Source: Anticarsia gemmatalis (taxonomy: Eukaryota > Arthropoda > Insecta > Lepidoptera > Erebidae). From it: 64,000 nt of DNA. Shown here one piece after another: positions 45,685 to 57,542 of the stretch (within the stretch, counting starts at the first letter, position 1; each line of letters begins with the position of its first letter). The stretch covers positions 1,178,001 through 1,242,000 of the forward strand of contig NC_134766.1 in assembly GCF_050436995.1 (NCBI RefSeq), given 5' to 3'. A program made the translations under genes and the position numbers. The notes under the pieces were generated by a model. It was not told the DNA's origin, searched no databases, and saw only the letters and a program-made list of their open reading frames with translations.

Positions 45685-45902
45685 AATCTTAACAGACTAG
45701 AAAACTAAACCCCAGTCCTCATCTGCAGATGCATAAAGAAAATTTATTACAAAAACCCAACTCCTAACTTTAGCTTTTCATAAAAAGCAAATATTAGCGT
45801 CCCTTGTACATTTATGTTGAACACTATGACGATGATTGTACGTCGTAATGACAGATAGCCGAGCGCTCGCCTCGCGTCGCCGCTCGTGTTCTATGAATAT
45901 TT
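45685..45902. repeat. Local duplication copy 1 with 132-bp core
   Basis: The core 45771-45902 (TAGCTTTTCATAAAAAGCAA to ATGAATATTT) is repeated at 46179-46310 with two substitutions. The preceding about 85 bp are also related (CCCCAG..CTGCAGA.GC) but strongly diverged. The core contains GATAGCCGAGCGCTCGCCTC, GC-rich for this region. Confidence 0.9.
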
Positions 45903-45924
45903 GTTTCTTATAACAACATGACTT

Positions 45925-45954
45925 TCTTACAAGACGGTACACCGTCTTGTAAGA
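45925..45954. repeat. Perfect 14-bp-arm hairpin
   Basis: TCTTACAAGACGGT, two-base loop AC, exact reverse complement; found beside duplication copy 1 only. Confidence 0.85.
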
Positions 45955-46099
45955 CGAGTATCTACAGATAGAGGTGCCTTAAGTACACCCTCTTTTGACC
46001 ATTATATTTTGCCTAGCGCAGTAGGAGGCGAGCTTAATGGCACCTAACCGATCTCCAGGTAACGATCGAGAACATTTCAAAGAAGAATTTAAAATTTCA

Positions 46100-46310
46100 A
46101 TAGAATATTACTCCATTCCAAAACAAAACCCCAGATTTTACCTGCAGACGCAAAAACCTTAATTCCACCCCTGATATTTAGCTTTTCATAAAAAGCAAAT
46201 ATTAGCGTCCCTTGTACATTTATGTAGAACACTATGACGATGATTGTACGTCGTAATGACAGATAGCCGAGCGCTCGCCTCGCGTCACCGCTCGTGTTCT
46301 ATGAATATTT
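46100..46310. repeat. Local duplication copy 2 with 132-bp core
   Basis: Partner of 45685-45902, offset 408 bp, same orientation. Flanks have drifted while the core has hardly changed. Confidence 0.9.
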
Positions 46311-46424
46311 ATAACGCTGTGCAAATGGTTTTTCAACAGATAATTTGATTGTTCAACGTTGTACGTGTTCAGTGTTGTAGTAGATTATAATTTTAATTGG
46401 ATTTTTAGCTATTCATAATTAATA

Positions 46425-46628
46425 TTATAGCCCGACAACTTAGTGGAGAGGCTTATATGGCTGGTACCAAATTAAGAATTTGATTTTCGACCCGCAGTCT
46501 TGTACAGCTGATGATCGGCGGTTTGATATATCTACTTTATTTTAGACATACATATAAATTGTGACATGTATAATCTTGATAAATAGTGCATGCCAAGGCT
46601 CTCTACTAAGTTGTAGGACTATAGTAAA
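46425..46628. mobile_element. TIR element (family G MITE), longest copy
   Basis: TATAGCCCGACAACTTAGTGGAGAGGCTTATATGG is mirrored by TGCCAAGGCTCTCTACTAAGTTGTAGGACTATAG. About 200 bp, no coding sequence; sister of 21523-21738. Confidence 0.75.
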
Positions 46629-47854
46629 ATTGATTTTTAGTGTAGTGGTCCTTGAGATATGTTGTTAATTGATATGGTATTGTTTATTGTAAATTAATAG
46701 GTGTAATGAATATGAAAATCTGTTACGCTTTCACTGTTAAACCTCAATTTTTTTTTGGGAAAACATATTATATCCGTCCATAATATATCATATGCCAAGA
46801 ACTAAGCACATTTTAATCAAAAATAAAAGCGCAACAAAAATGTCTTTTTCAATTACAACAGCTATGTATTGCAATAAAACTACTATACATTGTACGTTGC
46901 TTTGCTTAACATTGCAGCATAGTAAAGTTCAAAATAATATTCGAAAGCATCAGAAACATAGAGTCAAATTATTTTAAAATTCTCTCTCATTTCACTCCAA
47001 TATTTTACAATTGCTGCGCTCCAATAATACAATCTCAAATCTCAAAACCATTTTTAATTAAGAAAAAGCTTTCCCATATAAAAATACATAAATTAAAACC
47101 TGCAATATTGAGATTGAAATATCGCTGAGTATTTTTTGTGAGGATATTTGAGTAATATAATATTCATGATTGAAACCGGCTCGAAGCTTGGAGCGTATTT
47201 CATAAAAATTCATGGTGGCCGAGTTTCTAGTGCACTTTAGTAAAATTTAGGCCGGATATATAAACGTGTATCATTTTCAATGTTATGTGAATAGACTGGG
47301 GTACTCGACTTATATTATTATACTGAATGTAAAGTATACTGCAACAGTAAAGCGTAGGCAATGTGGTACTTTTTTGTATTAAATAAATAGAGTTTACTTT
47401 TCTAAAAAAAGGGGGATAAAATGGCGTTAAAGGTTTGTATGCAAGTGATACCGTATTATAATTAGTAAGGAAAATATCCGTTGATGTAACATTACTGAAG
47501 TTTATCACTTTACCTATATATACTCGTATTAGTAACAGATAAAAAATTTGTACCTCTCAATTTCAGATCGCATTTATCGTTTCAGATTTTGTTTGTTAAG
47601 CAAGTGCAGTTTGCTATATTGATCCTCATCTTAAAGACACTGAAACCCAAACTGGAATCAGCTACATATAAGACAATATACCCCATATTTATTTACTTAA
47701 ACAACAAACCAGGAACAAATAGAACATAACTGTTCATCCCCAATAAAAACCTTTATTTAACTTTGTCTCCCCTGCCCGTTACACCTGACTTTCCTACGAA
47801 ATGAAACGATAAAACTCAGTGAAATAGGATTTTATTCACTGACCGATTCGTTTG
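46629..47854. other. No gene seen
   Basis: AT-rich; frames at 46792 (plus) and 47227 (minus) lack domains. Confidence 0.4.
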
Positions 47855-47950
47855 CCGGACGAGTGAATCTCCCGTCCTCTCCCGTCCCGTCCCCGTCCCG
47901 GACTCGTCCCTGAGTCGTCCGGTATTCGCCCCGGCACGTCCAATTCACGG
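47855..47950 (+). repeat. GC-rich degenerate CCCGTCC repeat
   Basis: CTCCCGTCCTCTCCCGTCCCGTCCCCGTCCCGGACTCGTCC is a run of CCCGTC-type units embedded in AT-rich sequence; no open frame. Confidence 0.7.
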
Positions 47951-50120
47951 GACGAAATAAGACGAGGTTTAGGGGTGTTGCAACGAATAGAGGTTTCAAA
48001 GTGTGAGGTATTTATGATTTCTTTTTACTTTTGCGTTCACGTGATATTGATGTTTTGTTTTATTTGTTTGATCAAATTTTTGTAGAGTTCTGTCTGTTCG
48101 GCGTGTTTGGTGAGTGATAACAAATAAAAAGTGATTGAAAGTTTAGCCGCGAAACTTTACGTAAGTGTGTTGCTACGCTCATTTGTCCTAAGAATTTCGG
48201 ATATAAAAGTAATAACAGTCCTAAAGAAAAGAAAGATATAAAAAATAGCAGGAAGAATTCTTATCCCTTGTAATTTTGGAAAATACTAAGCTAATTAAAT
48301 AGGTATTGTCTACTCTAACGTATTCTAAATACAGACTTAGTTTTACCTAGATTTATCGTTAGGTCACTCAAAAACTAATTACAGCCACGCAATTTGAAAA
48401 AGGGCTTTCAATATTTGACAATATTTGTAGATTCAAGAATCCTGCTAACTTTCACACATATTTTGTCTATACATTAAAATTATTTTCAACTAGTCTGCCA
48501 ACCCTACAGAGCCAGTAAAATGAAATTGGCAGTATTACGTAGCAGGGTGAATTTACATGGTGTCCTAGATGAAAAGTCGACCAAGTGCTTATGACGTCAC
48601 GCCGTGCGCCATGAGAGCACTTCTTCAAAGGATTGCCCCTTTAATCTCCTAATGGGAGGATTTGCTTGCTTTTCATGTGGTTTTGACTTGAAAATGTTTG
48701 AATTCTGAAAAACGTTTAGATTCTTTATTTGGGACTTATTAACTTTATAATTTATTTTTTGTTAAAGCTAGCTACGTGCATATCATAGGTAGATAGTTTA
48801 TTTACTGGTAATTTTACAGATTTCTGAACAATGTCTCATAGTTCAACATGGGCCTACTTTTTAAAGAGAGAGTAATAAGGCTTGACGCGTCGCGACTCTA
48901 TTATTTTGTTGCAATTTTCTTTACACATAAATTTTTCAAACGGTTTGAAAAATATACCTAATTTACCTATTTCTGCAAACAAAGCGGTGGTCTCTACTAT
49001 TATATGATTTTCACAAGTAGTCTTTAAAGACCTCAAAACGCTCTCTGAAATATTTTTTTCGGACTCCGATATTCAATTAATTAATTAGACAATATTGAAC
49101 AATATTTTTTGCACACATTAGCCAAATTCGTACCACAAACGACCACACTAAATGCAGTTTTACCACGCTGTTTTACCGCGCTGTTTTACTACCGCAATTT
49201 TACCATCGCTGATTTACCGATGAATGCGTGTTCATGAGTCCATTGTAATACAGCCATTTAAATTTAATTGAAACAACAGGCCATTTTGTTAAACCGCTAC
49301 AACTGCAAATGGTTTCACGTGACAACGAAATATAATGTTGTGGCGAATAATGGAGAGATTATATTAATATGCAGATTTTGAGGTGAAATCGTTTCGTTCA
49401 TGTTTGCCGCTGTTTTCATTGTCAGATGCACGCTTCAGCGGTAAATTTTACTGAAATAACTTTTGTGATTGGAGGATGTATTTTTTACAGAGTATGTTTT
49501 TGGTTACATTTTTCGAAAAGTTATGCTTGATTTTACAACACACTTAAACTACATATAGTGTTTTATGTACGTCCTACTATGCGTTATACTATGTATTTCT
49601 GTATTATTGAAAGTCACTCCTAACTTGAGCTAAAAGCCTATGGATGGCACTCATTACTTTAAGGCCCGGTCGGCCGGGAACCATGCTAGAAAAGGCAAAA
49701 TTTTTCACTAAACACGATGTAATGAATTAAATAAAAATCACAACTGTCCCACTGTTGGACATGGGCCTCCCTTCCGCGGTAGATAGGTACTAAAATTATA
49801 ACTGAAACTGGCGTATTTTGAAAGTATCTAATAATTAGTACATTTATTTGCCTTTTCATACTAACACAATTTTCTAATAATAATAATTGTTACCAAAGAC
49901 TATAAATGTACATAAATACATACACGAAAGCGAAACTGATTTAAATGTGTTACGTCGGTCAGTTTATGGCCACTAAAACTCAAAGTCGTATAAGAGTGAA
50001 CCGGCCATTTGGTCCACATGTGGCCACAATATTATGGCTATATCTTTTCATTGTCCTTTAGGTTGGCTGACCGAGATAGAAAAAGGTACGATAATATTGA
50101 TTGGAGGATAAAGTTTACTT
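47951..50120. other. No gene seen; small repeats only
   Basis: 49150-49225 is a degenerate array of TTTTACCGCGCTG-like units of 13-17 bp. 49740-49780 (minus) is a LINE 3'-end scrap (TGTCCCACTGTTGGACATGG). The rest is plain. Confidence 0.45.
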
Positions 50121-50385
50121 GACTGCCTCTAAGGCGCGGTTGGTAATGTATAGATTGTTAGTCAAGAGGTTTTGGGTTCGATTCCCGAATCGTAAAATGT
50201 GTTATTTTCTAATTAATATTAGACTATTTTCGATAGTAGTTCGAAGTTTGATTATGAGCCCGGTATATGACAAAAGGTTCTCACTATATTACATGGGACT
50301 AACACACTAAATGGGGAAACGTACGCGTATTTAAATTACTACCTGCTTTTACCTTTGGGTATAACAGGCCTTGTATGTTTATCTT
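50121..50385 (+). repeat. SINE-B, near full length
   Basis: GACTGCCTCTAAGGCGCGGTTGG, B box GGGTTCGATTCCCG, TTTTCTAATTAATATTAGACTATTTTCGATAGTAG, and the tail ACCTTTGGGTATAACAGGC. The frame 50101-50310 is a translation of it. Confidence 0.85.
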
Positions 50386-50899
50386 GGTATGTCTAAGAAC
50401 TATCAAAAGAAGAAAGAGAAAGCTTATATCGGAAACTAAACACTCTTTTCAATTACTCGTAATTCAATAGTGTACATTACCTTAATTATTGGTATCGCCA
50501 AACTGCTTGACACAATGACGCTAGAACGCTATAAAGATTTTCAGAAAATGTTCAGAAAAAAGGGTCAGACACGACGACAAAGACATATACAATTGCCTAG
50601 ATCAGTTGTATAAGTACCCTGCATCTCGACTTTGTTCTATTTGCTTCCAACTTCAGCAACTTGTACTAAAGTTGTCAACACCCCTTCTAACTAAATCTCA
50701 TTTCCTCTAAGTAAACAATTAAACTAACCAATTTATCACAATGCAGTAATAGACAATATTGTACAACCCTAATATCCGGGTGACAAAGACACACGACCGG
50801 ATGTGCTAGTAAATATACCCTGTTATAACCGTTTGACGGGTGCATCTATCACCCGGGTGTGCTGCAGTGCTGTGATTTATAGACTAAAGTAAATGGCTT
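50386..50899. other. No gene seen
   Basis: AT-rich; a small GC patch with ACCGGATGTG and CACCCGGGTG at 50775-50870. Confidence 0.4.
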
Positions 50900-51212
50900 T
50901 TTAGTGTTAGGTGTACAAGAATTGTAGACTGAAAATTGAAAAATTGGTTGATTAACCCCCGGTTCCTGAGGTACATTTTGTGGTGGTTTATCTTTTCAAT
51001 AGCGTTTTTGATATATGAGCTTTATGATATATGATATATGAGTAATAGATAAACTACCGCTAAATGTACCTCAGAAACCCGGGGTGAGTCTATCAATTTT
51101 TCAAGTTTTAGTGCAGTTAAAAATTGCTGCATTAATCCAAATACCTTCATTGTTGATATCTAAGACAAAAAATTAATATTCGCTCTTCGTAAACTTTTCA
51201 GGCTTCACTTCT
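50900..51212. repeat. Direct repeat unit X1, split by a MITE
   Basis: TTAGGTGTACAAGAATTGTAGACTGAAAATTGAAAAATTGG at the left and TAGTGCAGTTAAAAATTGCTGC, CCTTCATTGTTGATATCTAAGAC at the right correspond to continuous sequence in X2 (51213-51375). A palindromic insertion lies between. Confidence 0.75.
50945..51106. mobile_element. Palindromic MITE inserted in X1
   Basis: ACCCCCGGTTCCTGAGGTACATTTTGTGGTGGTTTATC is mirrored by GATAAACTACCGCTAAATGTACCTCAGAAACCCGGGG. The absence of this block from X2 shows it is an insertion (or a loss from X2). Exact ends and target duplication are not resolved. Confidence 0.7.
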
Positions 51213-51375
51213 TTAGTTTTAGGCGTACAAGGAAGAATTATAGACTGAAAAATTAAAAATTGGAAGGCTGAGTGCAGTTTGAAATTGCCGAGATTTATCC
51301 GGTGCCTTCATTGTTGATATAGACAAAAATGTAATATCCGCTTTTAGTACAGTATTCAGATCTGAAAGGCTTCAA
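51213..51375. repeat. Direct repeat unit X2 (uninterrupted)
   Basis: TTAGGCGTACAAGGAAGAATTATAGACTG, AAAAATTGGAAGGCTGAGTGCAG, CCTTCATTGTTGATATAGAC. It is followed at about 51398 by a LINE 3'-end scrap (CTTTGCCCAGCAGTGGGACG). Confidence 0.75.
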
Positions 51376-52104
51376 ATCTTCCTTATTATCTAATGCGATC
51401 TTTGCCCAGCAGTGGGACGGTAATGGGTTACATGTGTGTTTATTCAAATATTACATTTAACTTAAGCCATGAATGTCACACAGTTCGAACAGCGTATCTT
51501 ACTGAACAAGTTGTTATAAAACAGTTTCAATTATGGGTTACAAAAAATATCTATGAATGTTTCGCTATCCACAAGTTCCGTTTTACTCCTTTCGAGACAA
51601 AAAAAACTTGTACCTTATTATATTTCTTACATTAGTATACTATTATATTAGAAACATTTTACATCATCAAAATTACAAATTTACCAACTGGCTGTAACCG
51701 CTGGCAGAATATAGTTAACCGGACCGAAAAACAATTTCAAGACAATTTTCCGAAATTAAATAAATGTAACTACAAATACAGAGTTTTGGACTATCGCCAG
51801 CCGGGTATTCCGGATAATCCAATGCACTTCGTTGCTTATTATCCGGGCCAGTGCGCCCGGATATCCGGTTAGATAAGTCGACCTAGACAAATCTTCAATG
51901 TGTACAAAATAAGAATTATTTTGGGTGTTTCGCTCTCTTATTTACGGTGACTTATCATGAAATTGATTACTATTTCATAGGGTTAGTGGATAACGAAAGC
52001 GTTTTAGGTTTACTGCTACAGATAAATAAATATGAAGGGGTATTAAAGGAATATACGTCGTTCCATCATAGGAACTTTGAAAAGGATTATATATATATAA
52101 ATAA
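51376..52104. other. No gene seen
   Basis: The frame 51393-51635 starts in LINE debris. A GC patch with CCGGATATCCGG-like sequence is at 51785-51875. Confidence 0.4.
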
Positions 52105-52352
52105 CTAGCTGACCCGCGCAACTTCGCTTGCGTCACTAAAGATAATCATAATTTTCCCCGTTTTTGTAACATATTTCACTGTTACTCTGCTCCTATTGGT
52201 CGTAGCGTGATGATATATAGCCTATAGCCTTCCTCGATAAATGGGCTATCTAACACTGAAAGAATTTTTCAAATCGGACCAGTAGTTCCCGAGATTAGCG
52301 CGTTCAAACAAACAAACAAACAAACTCTTCAGCTTTATAATATTAGTATAGA
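52105..52352 (-). mobile_element. Non-autonomous Helitron (Lep1-like), complete
   Basis: A|CTAGCTGACCCGCGCAACTT at the left, TTAGTATAGA|T at the right; 248 bp, hairpin intact, short CAAA run. A TATATATAA run flanks the left side. Confidence 0.95.
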
Positions 52353-52985
52353 TTTAAGAGAAGAAAATTGTTCAATTTCGATTGATGGTAAAGTGAACCT
52401 TACAAAGTCGCCTTTTACCATAAATCGAATAAAACAATTCTAATAAACAACATTTTAAATCATTTTAAAATAAAATATATTTATTTTAAATTGCGTACTC
52501 GATAGTTTGCTCAACAGCTAGCCGATAGCTTCTCAATTGCTACTCGATAGCTACTCGACAGCTAACTAGACAGCTTCTCGATCCTAATAAGTAACTGCGC
52601 AAGACTCTCGCCAGACGTTTTACACAACAGATTCACAAAATCAAATAACAAAACAAACTATTAGTACTAACTCGCCAAACTTGACAAGTAACATACTGGC
52701 ACAAAACCAACAAGATCTGGCTTGCAATCTGATTATTGCCTGACCCAAATCTCTTGTAAGTACTTATGCTCTAAACTTTAAGCTTAACGTAATTACATGG
52801 TGAATATTTGACTGTTCTTGCCAGTGATATGTAGCAGTGGCAGTGATGTTGGGCAAATTTTTGATCTTTTGCTTCAAAAATTAGCTAGAATGATCGCAAC
52901 TTATTTTTGCAAGATGCAATTTTGAAGTCGCTAGCCTAGCCCCTTTCTTATTTCATGAGTAGAATAAGTAATAGGACATGTTATT
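52353..52985. other. No gene seen
   Basis: 52495-52580 has several near-copies of CTCGATAGCT and CTACTCGACAGCTA, a small degenerate tandem cluster. Otherwise plain. Confidence 0.4.
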
Positions 52986-53073
52986 ACCCAGGTAACTGGG
53001 TTGTGGAGGTCCGATAGGCGAACACTCTACGTAAAGTACTGTTATTCAGCTGCTTCCGTTGAGACTGGAAGCC
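52986..53073 (+). repeat. 3' part of SINE-C
   Basis: CCCAGGTAACTGGGTTGTGGAGG, TATTCAGCTGCTTCCGTTGAGACTGGAAGCC: plus-strand tail of the family. Confidence 0.65.
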
Positions 53074-53186
53074 TAGTTGGAAGAAAAACTAGGATAAAAA
53101 AAATAGATTTATTTAATAAATATATTTAAACTGACTTAGCTAACAATAATATTGGTTGGTAACCATATTGAGGCCAGAACTCTATC

Positions 53187-53462
53187 ATGACGACAAAAAA
53201 AATCAAACCAAATCGAATAATCTTCCAAAAATCTCAGCATCGAAAATATTTCGGCCAGCAAGGGAATAGAACTTGGACCTCATCAGAAATTAGCCAAGAC
53301 AAGCAAATTGAGTGCAATCTCCATCGAGCCCAATCTGCAAGTTGTCCATTTATCGTGCAATCTGAAAGTTATACAGAATTAAACGGAGACGCTTCAAACA
53401 GATTGGATGTTGGCGATCAGTGGAGTGGTTGGATATTGGGAGTGAACTGCGACGGACCTTAA
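53187..53462 (+). other. Orphan open frame, coding status doubtful
   Basis: A 91-codon frame without resemblance to a family I know. Base composition is somewhat less AT-rich than its flanks and the protein would be polar (QQGNRTWTSSE, DVGDQWSGW). No signal peptide, no clear splice sites and no neighbouring exon. Most likely a chance frame. Confidence 0.15.
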
Positions 53463-54032
53463 TGATGCGGGGCTGTAGTGATAGCGGGGTTTACAAGCAA
53501 TTGATTTGCGACTTTCAAAAGCTTTTCTTAAGGACGATTGGTACTTTTTTGTATAGTGACTTTTTGGCTAGTGTAACCTGCGCTGAAATGCAATTTTTGC
53601 GTTAATTCCTGAATTTTGTTACATAATGAACATGTGAAGGTTTAAAGTTATGAATTTTGATATAGTTGAGAACATTTTTTATATTGCTTCGTCCTTTTTA
53701 TTTATTACGGGGTAAAGCAAAGCAATGGTTTCCGTACTAATACTTAATATTTATCATTATTAAGATGAATTTGCGTTTGTTTGTTTCTTTTTTATGTCTA
53801 AATAGCTGAATCGAATTCTATTGAGTGTTGTCACGTGGAAAACGCGATATCTCATAGATAGATATAGCTATATTTTCTGCCAAAAAAAAGCTTTTCCTTC
53901 TCCTAACATTATTTCGTAAGCAGGAAAACAGGGCAAAGTATTGCCAAAATGTTTTCTCTCACATATATACTGGTACACTTATACATAAATGTTACAATCA
54001 TCATCATCAGTTTAGTCTTTCTTTTAAATATG

Positions 54033-54090
54033 TTGGAGTCGGCTTCCACTCTCACCAGATGCAGCTGAATACCAGTATTTTACATGGTTA
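54033..54090 (-). repeat. 3' part of SINE-C
   Basis: GGAGTCGGCTTCCACTCTCACCAGATGCAG, ATACCAGTATTTTACATGG; short fragment. Confidence 0.65.
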
Positions 54091-54198
54091 GACTATAATT
54101 AAATCTAGTACAATAGTTATTATTTGCTGTTATGTAAACAAAATCTTTACCAGTCAGACAGCGCAAGATGGTGTTGTTTTCAAGTCCTAAACTTATAA

Positions 54199-54345
54199 TT
54201 TTTTTTTTTTTTTTTTTTTTTTAATAACCCATATCTGTCCCACTGCAGGGCAAGGGTCTCCTCCCAAACGAGGGGGAGGGGTTAGGCCTTGAGTCCACCA
54301 CGCTGGCCAAGTGCGGATTGGGGACTTTGCATGCCCTCAATAAAT
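54199..54345 (-). repeat. LINE 3' end with poly(A) tail
   Basis: 24 T residues (54199-54222) followed by GTCCCACTGCAGGGCAAGGG, CTCCTCCC, GGGGAGGGGTTAGGCC and CCACCACGCTGGCCAAGTGC. Read on the minus strand this is the 3' end of a retroelement with an intact 24-A tail, so a fairly young insertion. The sense version is at 33165. Confidence 0.75.
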
Positions 54346-55402
54346 GTATTAAACAAATTTTGTTAAATTAAACAAACTTATAAATTGAAAACAATAAATT
54401 AATATTTAGAGTTCGTAGAACAAAATTCTAGAATTCAATTGTACAGACAGTCTAGTAATAAGTCTCGATATTGTGTGATAAATAACGATGCGACAACAAC
54501 TTTAATTATTACTGACACTATAAAATTAATTTGTGAACTTACATTTCTATAATTCAGATTGAATAAAGCACTTGAAGATTACTTTGCTACCCTTACAAAA
54601 TAATACATTTACAGCCTGGTTGTGTTGTGACTGTTTGACGTATAAGACTCTGGAATAGCATTGGTCAATGGGAACAATTAATATATTTTCTATTCTCTTT
54701 ATAGCAAACAATCAGTAGTCGTTTCAATAAAATCCCAACGATTAGTTGTCAAAAAAAATTGTATACCAATTCGAGCAAAATTATTTCGATAGATCTTTAA
54801 CGTGCCGCACGATAATTCCAGGTATAAGAAATTGTAATAAAATAACTAATTTCAAGCATCATTTCGATAGCAAGTCGTCACAAAAATATTTCAAGTTGTT
54901 AGCAATATAACATAAGTCTATTTCATAGTTGAGTCGTCAGAAACTTGTGTACGTCGCAGTTTCAGACTAACTCGTAATTTGATTTAGAGTATACACATGA
55001 GCAAGAATATGTACACAATTTTATATTTTCTGTTTTATTTTTGTCAACGAGACAAAATTACTACGGTTCTTGTCACATCTTCTATTTTTACTGATGAAAC
55101 AGTCGTCTGTTAAAGTGGTTTGTTTACTATCAAATTATATAAAGCTGTAACTTAAGCTTTTCAGCAGACCAATGTAAAACTTTAATAATAATATTGACCA
55201 TACTAATACTTTTAAGGGCCATGATGAATTGTATTATAAACCCTCATCTCCTAGATGGTTTGTTTGCCTTTGTGAATCATTTATTTAGGAACAAATAAAC
55301 AAACAGTCGATATGGTTTCTCCCAAACTCGAATGGTAAACATCTCTCAGAAAATCTAAAATTTCTTTCAGAAAACTCGTGCTAGGCTTTCGTGCAACTGT
55401 AT
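54346..55402. other. No gene seen
   Basis: AT-rich, no recognised repeat or exon. Confidence 0.4.
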
Positions 55403-55520
55403 TGGAGTCGGATTCCAGTCTCAACAGATGCATCTGAATACCAGTATTTTACATGGAGCGACTATCGGACCTCTACAACCATATAACGTGAGTTAAAACA
55501 CGATACCCCTCGGTAAGAAA
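55403..55520 (-). repeat. 3' part of SINE-C
   Basis: GGAGTCGGATTCCAGTCTCAACAGATGCATCTG, TTTTACATGGAGCGACTATCG, GATACCCCTCGGTAAGAAA. Confidence 0.7.
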
Positions 55521-56035
55521 TTATAAAAATATTCTGCCGTAAAATTTGATTTTTTAAAAATACAAATACATATTATATTGTATTCAATCAAATATACTTT
55601 ATATTTTGGCTGGTAACTGTACGCTCGGAGCCACGTTATATCATATTGTGTCCTACTTCAGAGATAAGCCAAATGGAAAAATAAAAAGTCATTTTGTTAA
55701 GAACGATGTTACAATTTACTTTATTATTTCTATTTTGTAAGTTAATGTTAGAGCACAAATTCCATGTTTATATTTAAGTGGTTGTCACAAAATTCTGAGT
55801 TAAGTTCGGCTTAGTCGCGAGGGACAACTTTGTATATACTTTTGATTGACTGTATATAAGAAAATTGTGTAAACATTTTTTTTAGTTTCTATGTACTATC
55901 ATTATAACTTATTTTGTTTTCTTTTGTTTTAGATGTTATCTAATTAGAACTAACTGCCATGATGATTATTTAAAATAATCAAAACGAACCTAGATATATT
56001 TATTCGTAACTTATAAGCTAGAAATCCCATCTTCA
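55521..56035. other. No gene seen
   Basis: AT-rich, no recognised repeat or exon. Confidence 0.4.
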
Positions 56036-56190
56036 TAATAAAATAAAGCTGAAGAGTTTATTTGTTTGAAGGGCTAATATCAGAAACTGAGAATTCAAAT
56101 TGTAGAAAATGCTGTTATGTGTTAAATAGTCCATTTATTCAGCAAGACAATTTATTGGCAACATCGCTTTATGACAAATAGGAGTTTATT
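56036..56190 (+). mobile_element. Heavily decayed Helitron (Lep1-like)
   Basis: AATAAAGCTGAAGAGTTTATTTGTTTGAAGGGCTAATATCAGAAACTGAG, GTCCATTTATTCAGCAAG, CGCTTTATGACAAATAGGAG are recognisable blocks in the right order. It is the oldest copy by eye; the CTAG end is gone and a TTTA run follows. Confidence 0.7.
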
Positions 56191-56974
56191 TATTTATTTA
56201 TTTAGGTAAAACAAACAGTTACACAATATCCTTATATACTAGAAATAACAATAGGTTTTAACAAATGTGTAGCTCACAGCGTTAAATCATATTAGTGTTA
56301 CAGAACTAGAGTTGAGTAGCAATAAAAGAAATTGGGGAAACTTAGGTATACACAGCGGAAGCCGCAGGTCGATGAAACGCTTTACCGACATTCCCCACCG
56401 ACGCCAGCGTAAGAAGTAATACCTACGTACTTAACAAAATCAATTAAACACAACTTTTACAATAAAGTTTTTCAACTCTAATAGTTTCCTTGGTTTAACA
56501 AATGTTCCCGCGTCCACTGAGGCCGCACGGCTCCAAAGTTTCAACAATAATTTGCAAGTTCGACTGTAATGACCGTGCAGCGGAGTTTTGCATTCAATTC
56601 GCGAATACTTTGGACAAATTGCACGGTTTTAGAGGCCCGTGGGGCAATGGATTGTGCTCGTGTAATAATGGTCGCAGATTTACGGAGTGGGAATAGAATT
56701 AAATGTGTCTTTTGGAATATTCTTTGTTTAGGGAGTTTTTTGTATTTTCTTCAGGATTTCGTACGTAATATTAAGTTTGAAATTTTGCTATGTAATGGAA
56801 TTAATGCTGTCGTATTCCTATTTAGTTTACTTGACGTTTTGGCTCGTGGTACACTGGCTGTGGGCACTGTACAGGCTTCATATTTTTCATACAATGCAAA
56901 AGTTTGGATGTTAAGCTGAAAGTTAGTTACAAGAAAATAATTTCGATACAGTATTAGTACACAGTTGGTCTATA
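56191..56974. other. GC-richer orphan frames, no gene assigned
   Basis: 56500-56700 is less AT-rich than its surroundings, with two overlapping plus-strand frames (56502-56696, 56569-56919) in different phases; neither resembles a known protein. No clear splice sites were found. Confidence 0.3.
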
Positions 56975-57042
56975 ACCTGGAATAAAACCTACATAAGATT
57001 CTTTATATTTTCACGTGGACAAAATCGCGGTAGATACTAGTT
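56975..57042 (+). mobile_element. 3' end of second Helitron-like family
   Basis: ACCTACATAAGATTCTTTAT, TTCACGTGGACAAAATCGCGG then ACTAG|T. The CTAG|T terminus and CACGTGGACAAAATCGCGG block mirror the copy at 42384. Confidence 0.6.
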
Positions 57043-57542
57043 AATACTTTTAAGTGCAATTTTTAATTATTCATTACATCATCACATTCATCACAATACA
57101 ATTTGGCTTTAAAACTAATAGAATAAACATTAAACGAAAAAGTAAGAATACTTATTTAAACACAAGCACTCATTTTATCTGAATAACTTATTCAAGAACC
57201 CAGCTTTAACAAAATAATCCCAAAATCAATACAAACTATTTACAAATTAAAATTGAACGGAACCTTTCTTGAAGTTTTCAATACTGAATCAACAAAAAGC
57301 AAAGTTATTCACAATAATTCACTGCTACTGCTTGTAACGAGCTGCCCTCTGGCGGATTTGTATTCAAACCACGGTAATAGTCCGACCACTTCGTCGAGAG
57401 TAGTTGCGTGGGCGGTTTTTCTTGATTATAAGTAATTGTTTTTTTAAAAAGTTTATTTAATAGCATTCTCTGGTCTTAACCTAATATTTATTTCTTTAAA
57501 TAACTTCTATGAAATGTTCAGTACAATATTAGTAATAAAAAA
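57043..57542. other. No gene seen
   Basis: AT-rich; the frame 57253-57435 contains no domain. Confidence 0.35.

Noticed and set aside
53187..53605. Frames of 91 and 61 codons near 53200-53600
   Set aside because: No family resemblance and no splice signals; kept only as a doubtful orphan frame.
56502..56919. GC-richer overlapping frames
   Set aside because: Two phases are open over the same stretch, suggesting composition and not coding; no known domain.
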